DNA from: Paraburkholderia ginsengiterrae
GTDB taxonomy: Bacteria; Pseudomonadota; Gammaproteobacteria; Burkholderiales; Burkholderiaceae
Direction: 5' to 3'
Length of the DNA stretch: 64,000 nt
Assembly: GCF_001645125.1 (NCBI RefSeq)
Contig: NZ_LXKA01000327.1
Coordinates: 186,001 to 250,000, forward strand
Shown here: positions 35,981 through 46,080 of the stretch, piece after piece
Position numbering within the stretch: the stretch's first letter is position 1
Layout: each line of letters begins with the position of its first letter
Translations under genes and position numbers: made by a program
Notes under the pieces: generated by a model
Told to the model about the DNA's origin: nothing
What the model saw: the letters and a program-made list of their open reading frames with translations, nothing else
Databases searched by the model: none

Positions 35981-36667
35981 ATGAAACCGACCCGTCCCTT
36001 TCACCAGACGCCCGTCATTACGATCGACGGCCCAAGTGCCTCCGGCAAAGGCACCGTGGCCGCGCTGGTGGCCGCGAGCCTCGGCTTCCATCTGCTGGAC
36101 AGCGGCGCGCTGTACCGTCTCACCGCGCTGGCCAGCCTGCGCTATGGCATCGCGGCGGACAATGCCGACGCCCTTGTGGAACTGGTCGACGACCTCCATA
36201 TCACGTTCCGCGAGGGGCTGGCGCAACTCGACGGCATCGACGTGTCGGCTGAGATTCGTGCCGAGGAAGTGGGCAGCCGCGCTTCGGCAATCGCCGTGCA
36301 CGCCCCCGTGCGCACCGCGCTGGTGGCGCGTCAGCGGGCATTCCGCAAGGAGCCCGGGCTGGTCGCCGACGGCCGCGACATGGGCACCGTGATCTTCCAG
36401 GACGCCGTGCTGAAGGTGTTCATGACCGCCAGCGTCGAGGCCCGTGCGACGCGCCGGTATAAGCAATTGATCCAAAAAGGATTTTCTGCTAATATAGATG
36501 ACTTGCTCCGGGATTTGCGTGAGCGCGACGAGCGTGACAGTCAGCGCGCAGCCGCGCCACTCAAGCCCGCGGCGGATGCAAAGCTGCTTGATACCTCCGC
36601 ATTGTCGATCGACCAGGCGGTCGAGCAGGTGGTGCAATGGTATGAAGCTTTAACCCCGCATGCCTGA
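35981..36667 (+). CDS. cmk: Cytidylate kinase
   Basis: This 228-residue kinase phosphorylates CMP and dCMP. The P-loop is [19 protein letters not shown] near residues 13-31. [11 protein letters not shown] and [11 protein letters not shown] are the family's nucleotide-site motifs, and the LID region lies around residues 150-175 ([14 protein letters not shown]). It is in the classic cmk-rpsA order, with an intervening leader of 181 nt. Confidence 0.95.
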   Translation: MKPTRPFHQTPVITIDGPSASGKGTVAALVAASLGFHLLDSGALYRLTALASLRYGIAADNADALVELVDDLHITFREGLAQLDGIDVSAEIRAEEVGSRASAIAVHAPVRTALVARQRAFRKEPGLVADGRDMGTVIFQDAVLKVFMTASVEARATRRYKQLIQKGFSANIDDLLRDLRERDERDSQRAAAPLKPAADAKLLDTSALSIDQAVEQVVQWYEALTPHA

Positions 36668-36724
36668 TTGAAACATGAGTTGCTGATCAGCGGCGGGCGC
36701 AGTAGAAGTCCGTTGTCAGTAGGT

Positions 36725-36745
36725 GCTTCGCGATTGTCGTGAAGC
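36725..36745 (+). promoter_or_regulatory. Hairpin in rpsA leader
   Basis: GCTTCGCGA and TCGTGAAGC (8 of 9 paired) flank a TTG loop in the 181-nt leader before rpsA. There is no T-run, so it is not a terminator. The rpsA start has no clear Shine-Dalgarno sequence. In E. coli the rpsA initiation region is also structured and autoregulated; a similar role here is inference. Confidence 0.35.
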
Positions 36746-36848
36746 GTTGTATTAACCCTTTAACCCCGCGTGGCATTCGCTTTATTGCCGAATTTGCTGG
36801 CCGTACGGTCAGCCGGGCACCGCGAGAACCATGCAAATTTTGATTTTT

Positions 36849-38564
36849 ATGTCCGACCTGCAAACCTCTACCCCGAATACCGAATCTTTTGCGGCTCTGT
36901 TCGAAGAGTCGCTGACCAAGCAAGACATGCGCGCCGGCGAAGTGATCTCCGCCGAAGTCGTGCGTGTTGACCACAACTTTGTGGTCGTCAACGCTGGTCT
37001 CAAGTCCGAAGCCTACATCCCGCTCGAAGAGTTCCTGAACGACGCGGGCGAGGTAGAAGTGCAGGCGGGCGACTTCGTTTCCGTCGCGATCGACGCGCTG
37101 GAAAACGGCTATGGCGACACCATCCTGTCGCGCGACAAGGCGAAGCGCCTCGCTTCGTGGCTGTCGCTGGAAAAGGCTCTCGACAACAACGAACTCGTGA
37201 CCGGCACGATCACGGGCAAGGTCAAGGGCGGCATGACCGTCATGGTCAACGGCATTCGCGCATTCCTGCCGGGCTCGCTGGTCGACACGCGCCCGGTCAA
37301 GGACACGACGCCGTACGAAGGCAAGACGCTGGAATTCCGCGTCATCAAGCTGGACCGCAAGCGTAACAACGTGGTGCTGTCGCGCCGCGCTGTGATCGAA
37401 GCGACGCAAGGCGAAGAGCGCGCAAAGCTGCTCGAAACGCTGAAGGAAGGCGCGATCGTGGAAGGCGTGGTCAAGAACATCACCGACTACGGCGCATTCG
37501 TGGACCTCGGCGGTATCGACGGCCTGCTGCACATCACCGACATCGCATGGCGTCGTGTGCGTCACCCGAGCGAAGTGCTGTCGGTTGGCCAGGAAGTCAC
37601 CGCGAAGATCCTCAAGTTCGATCAAGAGAAGAACCGCGTTTCGCTGGGCATCAAGCAACTGGGCGACGATCCGTGGGAAGGCATCTCGCGCCGTTACCCG
37701 TCGGGCACGCGCCTGTTCGGTAAGGTCACCAACATCACCGACTACGGCGCATTCGTCGAAGTCGAATCGGGCATCGAAGGCCTGGTTCACGTGTCGGAAA
37801 TGGACTGGACGAACAAGAACGTTGCACCGTCGAAGGTTGTGCAGCTGGGCGACGAAGTCGAAGTCATGGTTCTCGAAATCGACGAAGACCGCCGCCGTAT
37901 CAGCCTCGGCATGAAGCAGTGCAAGCCGAACCCGTGGGACGACTTCAGCCGCAACTTCAAGAAGGGCGACAAGCTGCAAGGCGCAATCAAGTCGATCACC
38001 GACTTCGGCGTCTTCATCGGTCTGCCGGGCGGCATCGACGGTCTGGTTCACCTGTCGGACCTGTCGTGGTCGGAAACGGGCGAAGAAGCTGTCCGCAAGT
38101 ACAAGAAGGGCGACGAAGTGGAAGCGATCGTTCTCGGCATCGACGTCGAGAAGGAACGCATTTCGCTGGGTATCAAGCAGCTCGAAGGCGACCCGTTCAG
38201 CAACTTCGTTGCAATGAACGACAAGGGTTCGATCGTCGACGGCGTGGTCAAGACGGTGGACGCAAAGGGTGCAGTGGTTCAGCTGTCGGCGGAAGTCGAA
38301 GGCTACCTGCGTGCTTCGGAGCTGTCGCAAGACCGCGTGGAAGATGCTCGCAACGTGCTGAAGGACGGCGACAAGGTCAACGCGATGATCATCAACATCG
38401 ATCGCAAGTCGCGTGGCATCAACCTGTCGATCAAGGCCAAGGATTCGGCTGAGCAGCAGGAAGCGATCCGCGGTCTGGCTTCGTCGGACTCGAGCGCAGC
38501 TGCTACCGGCACGACGAACCTCGGCGCGCTGCTGAAGGCCAAGCTCGACGGCCAGAACCAGTAA
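36849..38564 (+). CDS. rpsA: 30S ribosomal protein S1
   Basis: This 571-residue mRNA-binding ribosomal protein has six S1 OB-fold repeats. Repeats 3-6 are visible through recurring [28 protein letters not shown] and [10 protein letters not shown] motifs. The start at 36849 ([20 protein letters not shown]) matches family members; the upstream ATG at 36831 adds six residues. The region before the start lacks a clear ribosome binding site. Codon use is strongly biased to translationally optimal codons, as expected for abundant S1. It ends the aromatic supraoperon and is followed by ihfB. Confidence 0.98.
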   Translation: MSDLQTSTPNTESFAALFEESLTKQDMRAGEVISAEVVRVDHNFVVVNAGLKSEAYIPLEEFLNDAGEVEVQAGDFVSVAIDALENGYGDTILSRDKAKRLASWLSLEKALDNNELVTGTITGKVKGGMTVMVNGIRAFLPGSLVDTRPVKDTTPYEGKTLEFRVIKLDRKRNNVVLSRRAVIEATQGEERAKLLETLKEGAIVEGVVKNITDYGAFVDLGGIDGLLHITDIAWRRVRHPSEVLSVGQEVTAKILKFDQEKNRVSLGIKQLGDDPWEGISRRYPSGTRLFGKVTNITDYGAFVEVESGIEGLVHVSEMDWTNKNVAPSKVVQLGDEVEVMVLEIDEDRRRISLGMKQCKPNPWDDFSRNFKKGDKLQGAIKSITDFGVFIGLPGGIDGLVHLSDLSWSETGEEAVRKYKKGDEVEAIVLGIDVEKERISLGIKQLEGDPFSNFVAMNDKGSIVDGVVKTVDAKGAVVQLSAEVEGYLRASELSQDRVEDARNVLKDGDKVNAMIINIDRKSRGINLSIKAKDSAEQQEAIRGLASSDSSAAATGTTNLGALLKAKLDGQNQ

Positions 38565-38674
38565 TTGAGGAACGCCCCCAAAGCTGTTTCTTCGCGCCAG
38601 GCCCCCTGCGGGACTTGGTGCGGAGCAGAAAAATCGGGGGTGGCCCGGCGTTTTCTTGAGAGGTCTGCTGCAGT

Positions 38675-38998
38675 ATGACCAAATCGGAATTGGTCGCCCA
38701 GCTGGCTACGCGATTTCCGCAACTTGTACTTAAAGATGCGGATTTCGCGGTGAAGACGATGCTTGATGCGATGTCGGAGGCGCTTGCCAACGGTCATCGC
38801 ATTGAAATTCGTGGCTTCGGCAGCTTCGGCCTCAATCGTCGTCCATCTCGCGTGGGGCGTAATCCGAAGTCCGGTGAGAAGGTGCTGGTGCCTGAGAAGT
38901 ACGTACCGCACTTCAAGCCTGGCAAGGAATTGCGCGAGCGGGTAGACCGACATTCGGGCGAACCGCTGAAGGCCGAAGAGCCGGATGACGATCTGTAA
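38675..38998 (+). CDS. ihfB: Integration host factor subunit beta
   Basis: This 107-residue DNA-bending protein pairs with IhfA. It has the HU/IHF fold with [26 protein letters not shown] near residues 43-68, which holds the beta arm and its tip residues. The acidic C-terminal tail ([11 protein letters not shown]) is longer than in E. coli. It lies 110 nt after rpsA, the usual rpsA-ihfB order, and is followed by a strong terminator. Confidence 0.96.
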   Translation: MTKSELVAQLATRFPQLVLKDADFAVKTMLDAMSEALANGHRIEIRGFGSFGLNRRPSRVGRNPKSGEKVLVPEKYVPHFKPGKELRERVDRHSGEPLKAEEPDDDL

Positions 38999-39070
38999 AT
39001 GCTCCGCTGTGCCTTTTGCAGCGCGGCATGGTAGCGTCAGCGGCCAAAGCCAGTCGGCAAAAGACCAGAA

Positions 39071-39096
39071 AAAGCGCCTTAGGGCGCTTTTTTTTC
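39071..39096 (+). terminator. Intrinsic terminator after ihfB
   Basis: AAAGCGCC and GGCGCTTT form a perfect 8-bp stem around TTAG and run into further T residues. It lies 72 nt after the ihfB stop and ends the supraoperon. Confidence 0.93.
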
Positions 39097-39262
39097 GTCC
39101 ACAGGTTTCATTCATTTCGCGGCATCAACCGGCAATCCGCCAGTTCCTGCCCAGCCGCGAGGGCTTCAATTACAATACGGGTCACTTCGGCGCGGGCAAC
39201 ACCGTGGCGCGACGCGTCATCAAGCCGGCGTCACCCCGCAACTGCCGTCAAGAGACCTATTC

Positions 39263-39556
39263 ATGAAATTTATCGTCTGGCTGATCCGTGTGCTGGTGTT
39301 CGTGCTGCTGCTGGTGCTGGCGCTCTCCAACACACAACCTGCTACGTTGAATTTCCTCGCTGGCTACGCGTGGTCTGCGCCGCTGATCCTGATCGGCCTC
39401 GCGTTTTTCGTGGTGGGGCTGCTGGCAGGGTTGGTGTCCTCAATGCCGGCCATGGTGCGCTTGCGCATGGAAAATGGCCGGCTCAAGCGCGAGTTGCGTG
39501 TGGCGCGCGAAACCCCGGCGGTGGTCGAACAGCCGCCCATGCCGCCGCTGATCTGA
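39263..39556 (+). CDS. lapA: Lipopolysaccharide assembly protein A domain protein
   Basis: This 97-residue inner-membrane protein (DUF1049/YciS family) has two helices: residues 4-24 and about 37-60, separated by the conserved LSNTQPATLNFLAG. A cytoplasmic helix rich in Arg and Glu follows (MVRLRMENGRLKREL). LapA works with LapB in LPS assembly and LpxC turnover in E. coli. It lies directly upstream of lapB, with 69 nt between them. Confidence 0.92.
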   Translation: MKFIVWLIRVLVFVLLLVLALSNTQPATLNFLAGYAWSAPLILIGLAFFVVGLLAGLVSSMPAMVRLRMENGRLKRELRVARETPAVVEQPPMPPLI

Positions 39557-39625
39557 ATTTTCTTGCGCCGCGCGTATTAAGCGCGGCTTTCCGTTTTCGC
39601 TGTCCCGCACATTTGCATTAATCGC

Positions 39626-40801
39626 ATGGATCTAGACTTCTGGTGGCTGCTGGTCATCCCCGTCGCCTTCGCGTTCGGCTGGATGGCCGCGCGCTACGAC
39701 CTCAAGACGCTGTTGTCCGAAAGCGCCAACCTGCCGCGGTCGTATTTCCGTGGCCTGAACTTCCTGCTCAACGAGCAGCCCGACCAGGCAATCGATGCGT
39801 TCATCGAAGTCGTCAAGCTCGACCCGGAAACGATCGAATTGCACTTCGCGCTAGGTAACCTGTTCCGGCGCCGTGGTGAGACGGACCGCGCGATTCGCGT
39901 GCATCAGAATCTGCTGAGCCGCGCCGATTTGCCGGTCAACGAGCGCGACCACGCGCTCTACGAACTGGGTCAGGACTTCCTGAAAGCCGGCTTGCTCGAT
40001 CGCGCGGAGGAAACGTTCCGCTCGCTCGAAACCGGCGACTACGCGCTCGGGGCGCAGCGCGCGCTGCTCACCATCTACGAAATCGAGAAGGACTGGGTCA
40101 AGTCGATCGACACGGCCCGCCATCTGGAAACGATGGGCGCCGAATCGCTCGACAAGGAAATCGCCCAGTTCCATTGCGAACTGGCGCAGGAGGCGCTGCA
40201 GCAGAAGAACCCGGACGAGGCTCGCCGCCAGCTCGGCTTCGCATTGAAGGCGAACCCGACCAATGTGCGCGCCACGATCCTGTTCGGCGACGTCGATGCG
40301 GCCGGCGGTGCGCCGGAAGCGGCTATCGCGCAGTGGCGGCGGGTGGAGGAACAGAATTCGTCCTATCTGCCGCTCGTCGCGGAAAAGGTGATGAAGGCCT
40401 ACGAAGCGCTCGGCCGCCCGCAGGAAGGCGCCGATCTGCTTACCACGTGGGTGGACCGCTATCCGACCAATGATTTGCTCGACGTCGCCTACCAGCACGT
40501 CGCCACGCTGCGCGGACCCGATGCCGCGCATGCGCTGGCACGCTCGCAGATGCAGAAGTCGCCGAACCTCGCGGGCATGACACGGCTGCTCGAAGCTCAG
40601 GAAGCCGTCGCGGAGGAGCCGCGGCGCAGCGAACTGGGGCTGATGCGCACGCTGATCCGCCAGCGCACCAAAAATCTGCCACGGTATACATGCCAGAATT
40701 GCGGCTTCAGGGCGCGGCTTTTCTACTGGCAATGCCCGGGCTGCAGCGGTTGGGAAACCTATGCGCCGCGCCGCGTCGAACCGATCACCGGATCGAGTTG
40801 A
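39626..40801 (+). CDS. lapB: Lipopolysaccharide assembly protein B
   Basis: This 391-residue membrane-anchored TPR protein (YciM) has one N-terminal helix (about 4-22), then roughly nine TPR units (about 35-345). A C-terminal rubredoxin-type metal site follows, with cysteines in YTCQNCGFRARLFYWQCPGC. In E. coli it recruits FtsH to degrade LpxC and balances LPS with phospholipid. It is cotranscribed with lapA and precedes ugd and the heptose genes, giving an LPS-centred block. Confidence 0.95.
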   Translation: MDLDFWWLLVIPVAFAFGWMAARYDLKTLLSESANLPRSYFRGLNFLLNEQPDQAIDAFIEVVKLDPETIELHFALGNLFRRRGETDRAIRVHQNLLSRADLPVNERDHALYELGQDFLKAGLLDRAEETFRSLETGDYALGAQRALLTIYEIEKDWVKSIDTARHLETMGAESLDKEIAQFHCELAQEALQQKNPDEARRQLGFALKANPTNVRATILFGDVDAAGGAPEAAIAQWRRVEEQNSSYLPLVAEKVMKAYEALGRPQEGADLLTTWVDRYPTNDLLDVAYQHVATLRGPDAAHALARSQMQKSPNLAGMTRLLEAQEAVAEEPRRSELGLMRTLIRQRTKNLPRYTCQNCGFRARLFYWQCPGCSGWETYAPRRVEPITGSS

Positions 40802-40930
40802 CGCCTCGCCGGCGGCGCGGCCGCTCCGCCGCGCGCACGGCAACAGCCCGTGCGCGGGCGGACTGAGCAATGTGTTCAAGATCGGCTTTATCGCCGGGAA
40901 TCGTCACCGGAACCCTCTACCGGAAAGCAT

Positions 40931-42334
40931 ATGAAAATCACCATTATTGGCACGGGCTATGTGGGTCTCGTCACCGGCGCGTGTCTCGCTGAAATCGGCC
41001 ACGACGTCTTCTGTCTCGACGTCGATCCGCGCAAGATCGAAATCCTCAATAACGGCGGCGTGCCCATTCACGAGCCGGGCTTGCAGGAGATGATCGCCCG
41101 CACGCGCGCGGCTCGCCGCATCACGTTTTCGACCGACGTCGAGGCGAGCGTCGCTCACGGGGACGTTCAATTCATCGCGGTCGGTACACCGCCGGACGAA
41201 GACGGCTCGGCCGATCTGCAATATGTGCTCGAAGCGGCACGCAACATTGGCCGCACGATGAACGGCTTCAAGGTGATCGTCGACAAGTCGACCGTGCCGG
41301 TCGGCACTGCGCAGCGCGTGCGTGCGGTGGTCGAAGAAGAACTGGTCAAACGCGGGCTCGGCAATAGCGCGCAGCATCGCTTCTCGGTGGTCTCCAATCC
41401 AGAGTTCCTGAAGGAAGGCGCGGCGGTCGACGACTTCATGCGCCCCGATCGTATCGTGATCGGTATTGATGAGGACGAAGCCGGCGTGCGCGCGCGTGAG
41501 CTGATGAAGCGTCTGTACGCGCCGTTCAACCGCAATCACGAACGCACGCTGTACATGGACGTGCGCTCCGCCGAGTTCACGAAATACGCCGCCAACGCCA
41601 TGCTCGCCACCCGCATCTCGTTCATGAACGAGATGTCGAATCTGGCCGACCGGGTCGGCGCGGACATCGAAGCAGTGCGTCGCGGCATCGGCTCCGACCC
41701 GCGGATTGGCTATCACTTCCTGTACGCCGGTTGTGGCTACGGCGGCTCGTGCTTCCCGAAGGACGTGCAGGCGCTGATTCGCACCGCCAGCGAAAGCGGC
41801 CACAATCTGCGCATCCTCGAAGCGGTCGAGGAAGTGAACCATAAGCAGAAGGAAGTGCTGGTCCGCAAGATCACGGACAAGCTCGGCGAGGACCTGAGCG
41901 GCCAGACGTTCGCCGTGTGGGGGCTCGCGTTCAAGCCGAATACCGACGACATGCGCGAGGCGCCGAGCCGCCGCCTGATTGCGGAACTGCTGACGCGCGG
42001 CGCTCACGTGCGCGCGTACGATCCTGTTGCAGTGACCGAAGCGCGTCGCGTGTTCGCACTGGATCTGCACGATGCACCTGATCAGCTCGCGCGTCTCACC
42101 TTCACGGGCACACAGGATGAAACCCTCACTGGCGCGGATGCGCTCGTGATCGTGACCGAATGGAAGGAATTCAAGAGCCCGGATTTCGTGCATCTGAAAT
42201 CGGTGCTGAAGTCGCCGCTGATTTTCGACGGCCGCAACCTGTACGAACCGGAGACGATGACCGAGCTTGGCATCGACTATCACTCGATTGGACGTCCTTA
42301 TGCCCAACCCACTGAACTTCCGGCCAATGCCTGA
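40931..42334 (+). CDS. ugd: UDP-glucose 6-dehydrogenase
   Basis: This 467-residue NAD-dependent enzyme oxidises UDP-glucose to UDP-glucuronate, the precursor of L-Ara4N and capsule sugars. The N-terminal [20 protein letters not shown] binds NAD, and the catalytic cysteine is in [13 protein letters not shown]. The start at 40931 follows GGAAAG; the longer upstream frame is not needed. L-Ara4N modification of LPS is important in Burkholderia, so this position beside lapAB and hldAD fits. The end overlaps the hldA start by 35 or 8 nt, depending on the hldA start. Confidence 0.93.
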   Translation: MKITIIGTGYVGLVTGACLAEIGHDVFCLDVDPRKIEILNNGGVPIHEPGLQEMIARTRAARRITFSTDVEASVAHGDVQFIAVGTPPDEDGSADLQYVLEAARNIGRTMNGFKVIVDKSTVPVGTAQRVRAVVEEELVKRGLGNSAQHRFSVVSNPEFLKEGAAVDDFMRPDRIVIGIDEDEAGVRARELMKRLYAPFNRNHERTLYMDVRSAEFTKYAANAMLATRISFMNEMSNLADRVGADIEAVRRGIGSDPRIGYHFLYAGCGYGGSCFPKDVQALIRTASESGHNLRILEAVEEVNHKQKEVLVRKITDKLGEDLSGQTFAVWGLAFKPNTDDMREAPSRRLIAELLTRGAHVRAYDPVAVTEARRVFALDLHDAPDQLARLTFTGTQDETLTGADALVIVTEWKEFKSPDFVHLKSVLKSPLIFDGRNLYEPETMTELGIDYHSIGRPYAQPTELPANA

Positions 42335-43307
42335 GGCCACCCCGGGGGCCGTTGCATCCACGCCCGCGCCGGCACTCACCGTCGTGCCGCGCGAACAGCT
42401 CGGCGCTGCGCGCGTGCTGGTGGTGGGCGACGTGATGCTCGATCGCTACTGGTTCGGCGACGTCAACCGTATCTCGCCGGAAGCGCCGGTGCCGGTGGTG
42501 CACGTGCAGCGCCAGGAAGACCGCCTAGGCGGCGCGGCGAACGTTGCGCGCAATGCCGTCGCGCTCGGCGCGCAGGCGGGTCTGCTGTGTGTGGTCGGCC
42601 ATGACGAGCCCGGTGAGCGCCTCGTGCAGCTGTTGAGCGAGAGTGGCGTGAAGCCGCATCTCGAGCGCGATCCGGCGCTCCTCACCACGATCAAGCTGCG
42701 TGTGCTGTCGCGTCAGCAGCAGTTGCTGCGCGTCGACTTCGAAAATTCGCCCGCGCACGAAGTGCTGCTCGCGGGCCTCGCACGTTTCGACGAACTGCTG
42801 CCCTCGCACGACGTGATTCTGATGTCCGATTACGCGAAAGGCGGCCTGACCCACGTCACGCAAATGATCGCGAAGGCGCACGCGGCGGGCAAGCCAGTCC
42901 TGGTCGATCCGAAGGGCGACGACTGGGAGCGCTATCGCGGCGCCACGTTGATCACGCCGAATCGCGCGGAGTTGCGCGAGGTCGTCGGCCAGTGGAAATC
43001 CGAAGAAGATCTGATCGCGCGGGTGGCGAAGCTGCGCGCCGATCTGCAGTTCAAGGCGCTGTTGCTGACGCGTTCGGAAGAGGGCATGACGCTCTTCTCG
43101 GACGACGGCATCCTGCACGCTTCGGCTGTCGCGCGCGAAGTGTATGATGTTTCGGGTGCGGGCGACACCGTGATCGCCACGCTCGCCGCCATGCTCGGCG
43201 CGGGCCTTTCGCTGGTCGAGGCGGTCGGGCTCGCGAATCGCGCGGCCGGCATCGTGGTCGGCAAACTGGGCACCGCCACCGTCAACTACGACGAACTATT
43301 CAATTGA
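42300..43307 (+). CDS. hldA: D-glycero-beta-D-manno-heptose-7-phosphate kinase
   Basis: This sugar kinase of about 335 residues (PfkB/RfaE domain I) phosphorylates heptose-7-phosphate in ADP-heptose synthesis. [16 protein letters not shown] opens the kinase fold, and [14 protein letters not shown] is the catalytic/anion-hole motif. The nucleotidyltransferase half found in bifunctional HldE is absent, so a separate hldC should exist elsewhere. Starts at 42300 and 42327 are both inside the ugd coding end; neither has a strong ribosome binding site, and translational coupling is likely. hldD follows. Confidence 0.93.
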   Translation: MPNPLNFRPMPEATPGAVASTPAPALTVVPREQLGAARVLVVGDVMLDRYWFGDVNRISPEAPVPVVHVQRQEDRLGGAANVARNAVALGAQAGLLCVVGHDEPGERLVQLLSESGVKPHLERDPALLTTIKLRVLSRQQQLLRVDFENSPAHEVLLAGLARFDELLPSHDVILMSDYAKGGLTHVTQMIAKAHAAGKPVLVDPKGDDWERYRGATLITPNRAELREVVGQWKSEEDLIARVAKLRADLQFKALLLTRSEEGMTLFSDDGILHASAVAREVYDVSGAGDTVIATLAAMLGAGLSLVEAVGLANRAAGIVVGKLGTATVNYDELFN

Positions 43308-43353
43308 TGCGGCCCGCGAGGGCCCATGCAAAGCTCACTACCGCAGGATCATC

Positions 43354-44346
43354 ATGACCCTCATCGTCACCGGCGCGGCCGGTTTTATCGGCAGCAATCT
43401 CGTGAAGGCGCTCAACGAGCGCGGTGAGCAACGCATCATCGCGGTCGACAATCTGACGCGTGCGGACAAGTTCAAGAATCTGGTCGACTGCGAGATCGAC
43501 GACTATCTCGACAAGACCGACTTCGTCGAGCGCTTCAGGCGCGGCGACTTCGGCAAGGTGCGCGCGATTTTCCACGAAGGCGCCTGTTCGGACACGATGG
43601 AAACCGACGGCCGCTACATGATGGAGAACAACTTCCGCTACAGCCGCGAAGTGCTCGACGTCTGCCTCGCACAGAACATCCAGTTCCTGTATGCGTCTTC
43701 GGCGGCCACTTATGGCGGGTCGAGCCGTTTCGTCGAAGAGCGTGAAGTCGAGCAGCCGCTGAACGTGTACGGCTATTCGAAATTCCTGTTCGACCAGGTG
43801 ATTCGCCGCGTGCTGCCCACGGCGAAGAGCCAGATCGCCGGCTTCCGTTATTTCAACGTCTACGGGCCGCGCGAAACGCATAAGGCGCGCATGGCGTCGG
43901 TGGCGTTTCACAACTTCAACCAGTTCCGCGCCGAGGGCAAGGTCAAGCTGTTCGGCGAATACAACGGCTACGCCGCGGGCGAACAGACGCGCGACTTCGT
44001 CTCCGTGGAAGACGTGGTGAAGGTCAATCTGTTTTTCCTCGACCACCCGGAGAAATCGGGCATTTTCAATCTGGGCAGCGGCCGCGCGCAACCGTTCAAC
44101 GACATCGCAAGCACGGTGGTCAACACGCTGCGCTCGTTGAGCAACGAACCGGCGCTGTCGCTCGCGGAACAGGTGCAGCGCGGACTGATCGAATACATTC
44201 CGTTCCCGGACGCCTTGCGCGGCAAGTACCAGTGCTTCACGCAAGCGGACCAGTCGAAACTGCGCGCGGCCGGTTACGATGCGCCGTTTCTGAGCGTGCA
44301 GGAAGGTGTCGATCGCTACGTACGTTGGCTATTCGGCCAGGTGTAA
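43354..44346 (+). CDS. hldD: ADP-L-glycero-D-manno-heptose 6-epimerase
   Basis: This 330-residue short-chain epimerase completes ADP-L-glycero-D-manno-heptose, the inner-core LPS sugar. The NADP-binding motif is [18 protein letters not shown] at the N-terminus. The catalytic pair is in YGYSKFLFD (Tyr-x3-Lys), and [21 protein letters not shown] is the family signature region. It follows hldA after 46 nt. Loss in related bacteria gives deep-rough LPS. Confidence 0.96.
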   Translation: MTLIVTGAAGFIGSNLVKALNERGEQRIIAVDNLTRADKFKNLVDCEIDDYLDKTDFVERFRRGDFGKVRAIFHEGACSDTMETDGRYMMENNFRYSREVLDVCLAQNIQFLYASSAATYGGSSRFVEEREVEQPLNVYGYSKFLFDQVIRRVLPTAKSQIAGFRYFNVYGPRETHKARMASVAFHNFNQFRAEGKVKLFGEYNGYAAGEQTRDFVSVEDVVKVNLFFLDHPEKSGIFNLGSGRAQPFNDIASTVVNTLRSLSNEPALSLAEQVQRGLIEYIPFPDALRGKYQCFTQADQSKLRAAGYDAPFLSVQEGVDRYVRWLFGQV

Positions 44347-44370
44347 ATCTTTCGGATACCTCTTTAAACT

Positions 44371-44421
44371 GGAATCTCCCGGTTGGTGATGGTCGCCAAC
44401 CGGTTGTATGAGGGAGATTCC
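44371..44421 (+). promoter_or_regulatory. Nested hairpin covering the comEA-like ribosome binding site
   Basis: Outer arms GGAATCTCCC (44371-44380) and GGGAGATTCC (44412-44421) are a perfect 10-bp repeat. Inner arms CCGGTTGG (44379-44386) and CCAACCGG (44396-44403) are a perfect 8-bp repeat. The right outer arm contains the GGGAG ribosome binding site two bases before the start codon of the downstream gene. There is no T-run, so it is not a terminator. It could regulate translation or bind a dimeric protein. Confidence 0.6.
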
Positions 44422-44423
44422 AT

Positions 44424-44789
44424 ATGTTTCGAAAAATTCTGGTTACCGCGGCCATGCTTGCCGCTTTCGGCCACGCGTACGCGGCGGTCGACGTCAACAC
44501 GGCGAATGAAGACGCGCTGCGCGGCATCAAGGGCATCGGTCCTGCCAAAGCGAAAGCCATTCTCGAAGAGCGTGCGGCGCATGGTCCGTTCAAGGACCCG
44601 GCCGATCTCGGCAAGCGCGTCAAGGGCATGGGCGGGCATACCGTCGAGCGCCTGCAGGCGGAGGGTCTCGCTGTCGGTCCGGCTGGCGCGGCTGCTAACA
44701 CGCAGGCTGCGGCGGCTGCACAAACCAAGGGCGCGGCCGTTCCGGCCCACACGCCAAAGGACAACACCACGGTGGCGGTGAAGAAATAG
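44424..44789 (+). CDS. ComEA-like exported helix-hairpin-helix protein
   Basis: This 121-residue protein has a signal peptide ending AYA (residue 20). One helix-hairpin-helix module follows (VDVNTANEDALRGIKGIGPA and KGMGGHTVERLQAEG), then a disordered Ala/Lys tail. The HhH pair resembles the DNA-binding domain of ComEA, the periplasmic receptor in natural transformation. It lacks a larger N-terminal membrane domain, so it should be soluble in the periplasm. The gene sits alone after hldD, with its ribosome binding site inside a hairpin. Confidence 0.8.
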   Translation: MFRKILVTAAMLAAFGHAYAAVDVNTANEDALRGIKGIGPAKAKAILEERAAHGPFKDPADLGKRVKGMGGHTVERLQAEGLAVGPAGAAANTQAAAAAQTKGAAVPAHTPKDNTTVAVKK

Positions 44790-45155
44790 CCTGGCGCGAA
44801 CTCCGCGCGCGGGCCTAGCCGCTCTCGCGCGGGGTTCGTTTGCGTCGTACCCCTTCATGGTCGGAGTGGGCAGGAACACTCCTTCAGCTGTCATGCAGAT
44901 GACTGGCTCCCGCGGTTCTCAGCCGCGGGCTTTTTGCCGTCGCCGTTGCGTGGAAATTGCGCGGATCTTGCGTGGCTGTCGCGCGGTTTGTGCGCGGACC
45001 TTACCGCTATTGGCGGGGCGGCGAACGCGCGCCACACGAACTCGCGGGCAAGAACATGCATCCATGCGGGCAGAAGGGCCGCACGGCAGCCATTCGGCTG
45101 GTGGTTTAGAATCGATGGATTAGAGACTCCGCGCATCGACGGCACCAGAACCGAT
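44790..45155. other. 366-nt gene-free region holding a candidate small RNA
   Basis: No protein-coding gene is supported. A structured transcript candidate lies at 44863-44935 (listed separately). The segment before cysM contains TAGAAT at 45107-45112, a plausible -10 for cysM, without a good -35. Confidence 0.45.
44863..44935 (+). ncRNA. Candidate structured small RNA with terminator
   Basis: Three stem-loops lie end to end. The first is GGAGTG/CACTCC with an 8-nt loop (44863-44882). The second is AGC-GTCAT/ATGAC-GCT with a GCAG loop (44886-44908). The third is CCCGCGG/CCGCGGG (44909-44929), followed by five T residues, a classic terminator. The next gene, cysM, starts 220 nt further on, so this is more likely a stand-alone RNA or a 3' UTR end of the comEA transcript than a cysM attenuator. 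It carries a CUCCUU stretch that could pair with ribosome binding sites. No Rfam family is claimed. Confidence 0.5.
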
Positions 45156-46058
45156 ATGGCTTACAAAACGATTGAAGATACGATCGGCAATACGCCGCTC
45201 GTGCAACTCGTCCGGCTTCCCGACGACGAGATCCGCAGCCGCAATAACGTGATTCTCGCGAAGCTCGAGGGCAACAATCCCGCAGGGTCGGTGAAGGATC
45301 GCCCGGCGTTGTCGATGATCAAGAAAGCGGAGTTGCGCGGGCGGATCAAACCGGGCGACACGCTGATCGAAGCGACCAGCGGCAACACTGGCATCGCGCT
45401 CGCCATGGCGGCCGCGGTGCGTGGCTACAAAATGGTCCTGATCATGCCGGAAGATCTGTCGGTGGAGCGCCGTCAGAGCATGGCCGCCTACGGCGCGCAG
45501 ATCCTGCTCACGCCGGTCACGGGCGGCATGGAGTACGCGCGCGATCTGGCAGAGCAGATGCAGCGCGAAGGCAAGGGCATCATTCTCGATCAGTTCGCCA
45601 ATCCGGATAATCCGGCGTCGCATGTGGAAGGCACAGGCCCGGAAATCTGGCGCGACACCGAAGGACGCATTACGCACTTCGTGTCGTCCATGGGCACGAC
45701 CGGCACGATCATGGGCGTGTCCACGTATCTGAAGGAACAGAATCAGGCGATCGAGATCATCGGCGCGCAACCGGAAGAGGGTTCGCGTATTCCGGGCATC
45801 CGCAAATGGCCGGAAGCCTATCTGCCGAAAATCTTCGATCGCAGCCGCGTGGATCGCGTCGAGAACGTGAGCCAGGCCGCCGCCGAGGCCATGGCGCGGC
45901 GCATGGCATCGGTCGAAGGCATTTTCGCGGGCATCTCGTCGGGCGGCGCTTGTGAAGTGGCACTGCGCATCGCACGCCAGGTCGAGAACGCAACGATCGT
46001 ATTTATCGTCTGCGATCGCGGCGACCGCTATCTGTCGACGGGTGTGTTTCCCGCATGA
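45156..46058 (+). CDS. cysM: Cysteine synthase B
   Basis: This 300-residue PLP enzyme makes cysteine from O-acetylserine and sulfide, or S-sulfocysteine from thiosulfate. The PLP lysine lies in EGNNPAGSVKDRPALSM, and TSGNTGIALAMAAA binds substrate. The short length and SRIPGIRKWPEAYLP favour CysM over CysK. The start at 45156 (MAYKTIEDTIGNTPLVQL) is fixed by homology; the open frame extends far upstream without being coding. A bidirectional terminator follows. Confidence 0.94.
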   Translation: MAYKTIEDTIGNTPLVQLVRLPDDEIRSRNNVILAKLEGNNPAGSVKDRPALSMIKKAELRGRIKPGDTLIEATSGNTGIALAMAAAVRGYKMVLIMPEDLSVERRQSMAAYGAQILLTPVTGGMEYARDLAEQMQREGKGIILDQFANPDNPASHVEGTGPEIWRDTEGRITHFVSSMGTTGTIMGVSTYLKEQNQAIEIIGAQPEEGSRIPGIRKWPEAYLPKIFDRSRVDRVENVSQAAAEAMARRMASVEGIFAGISSGGACEVALRIARQVENATIVFIVCDRGDRYLSTGVFPA

Positions 46059-46080
46059 ACGCGTAGTCGCGCCCTGCAAG

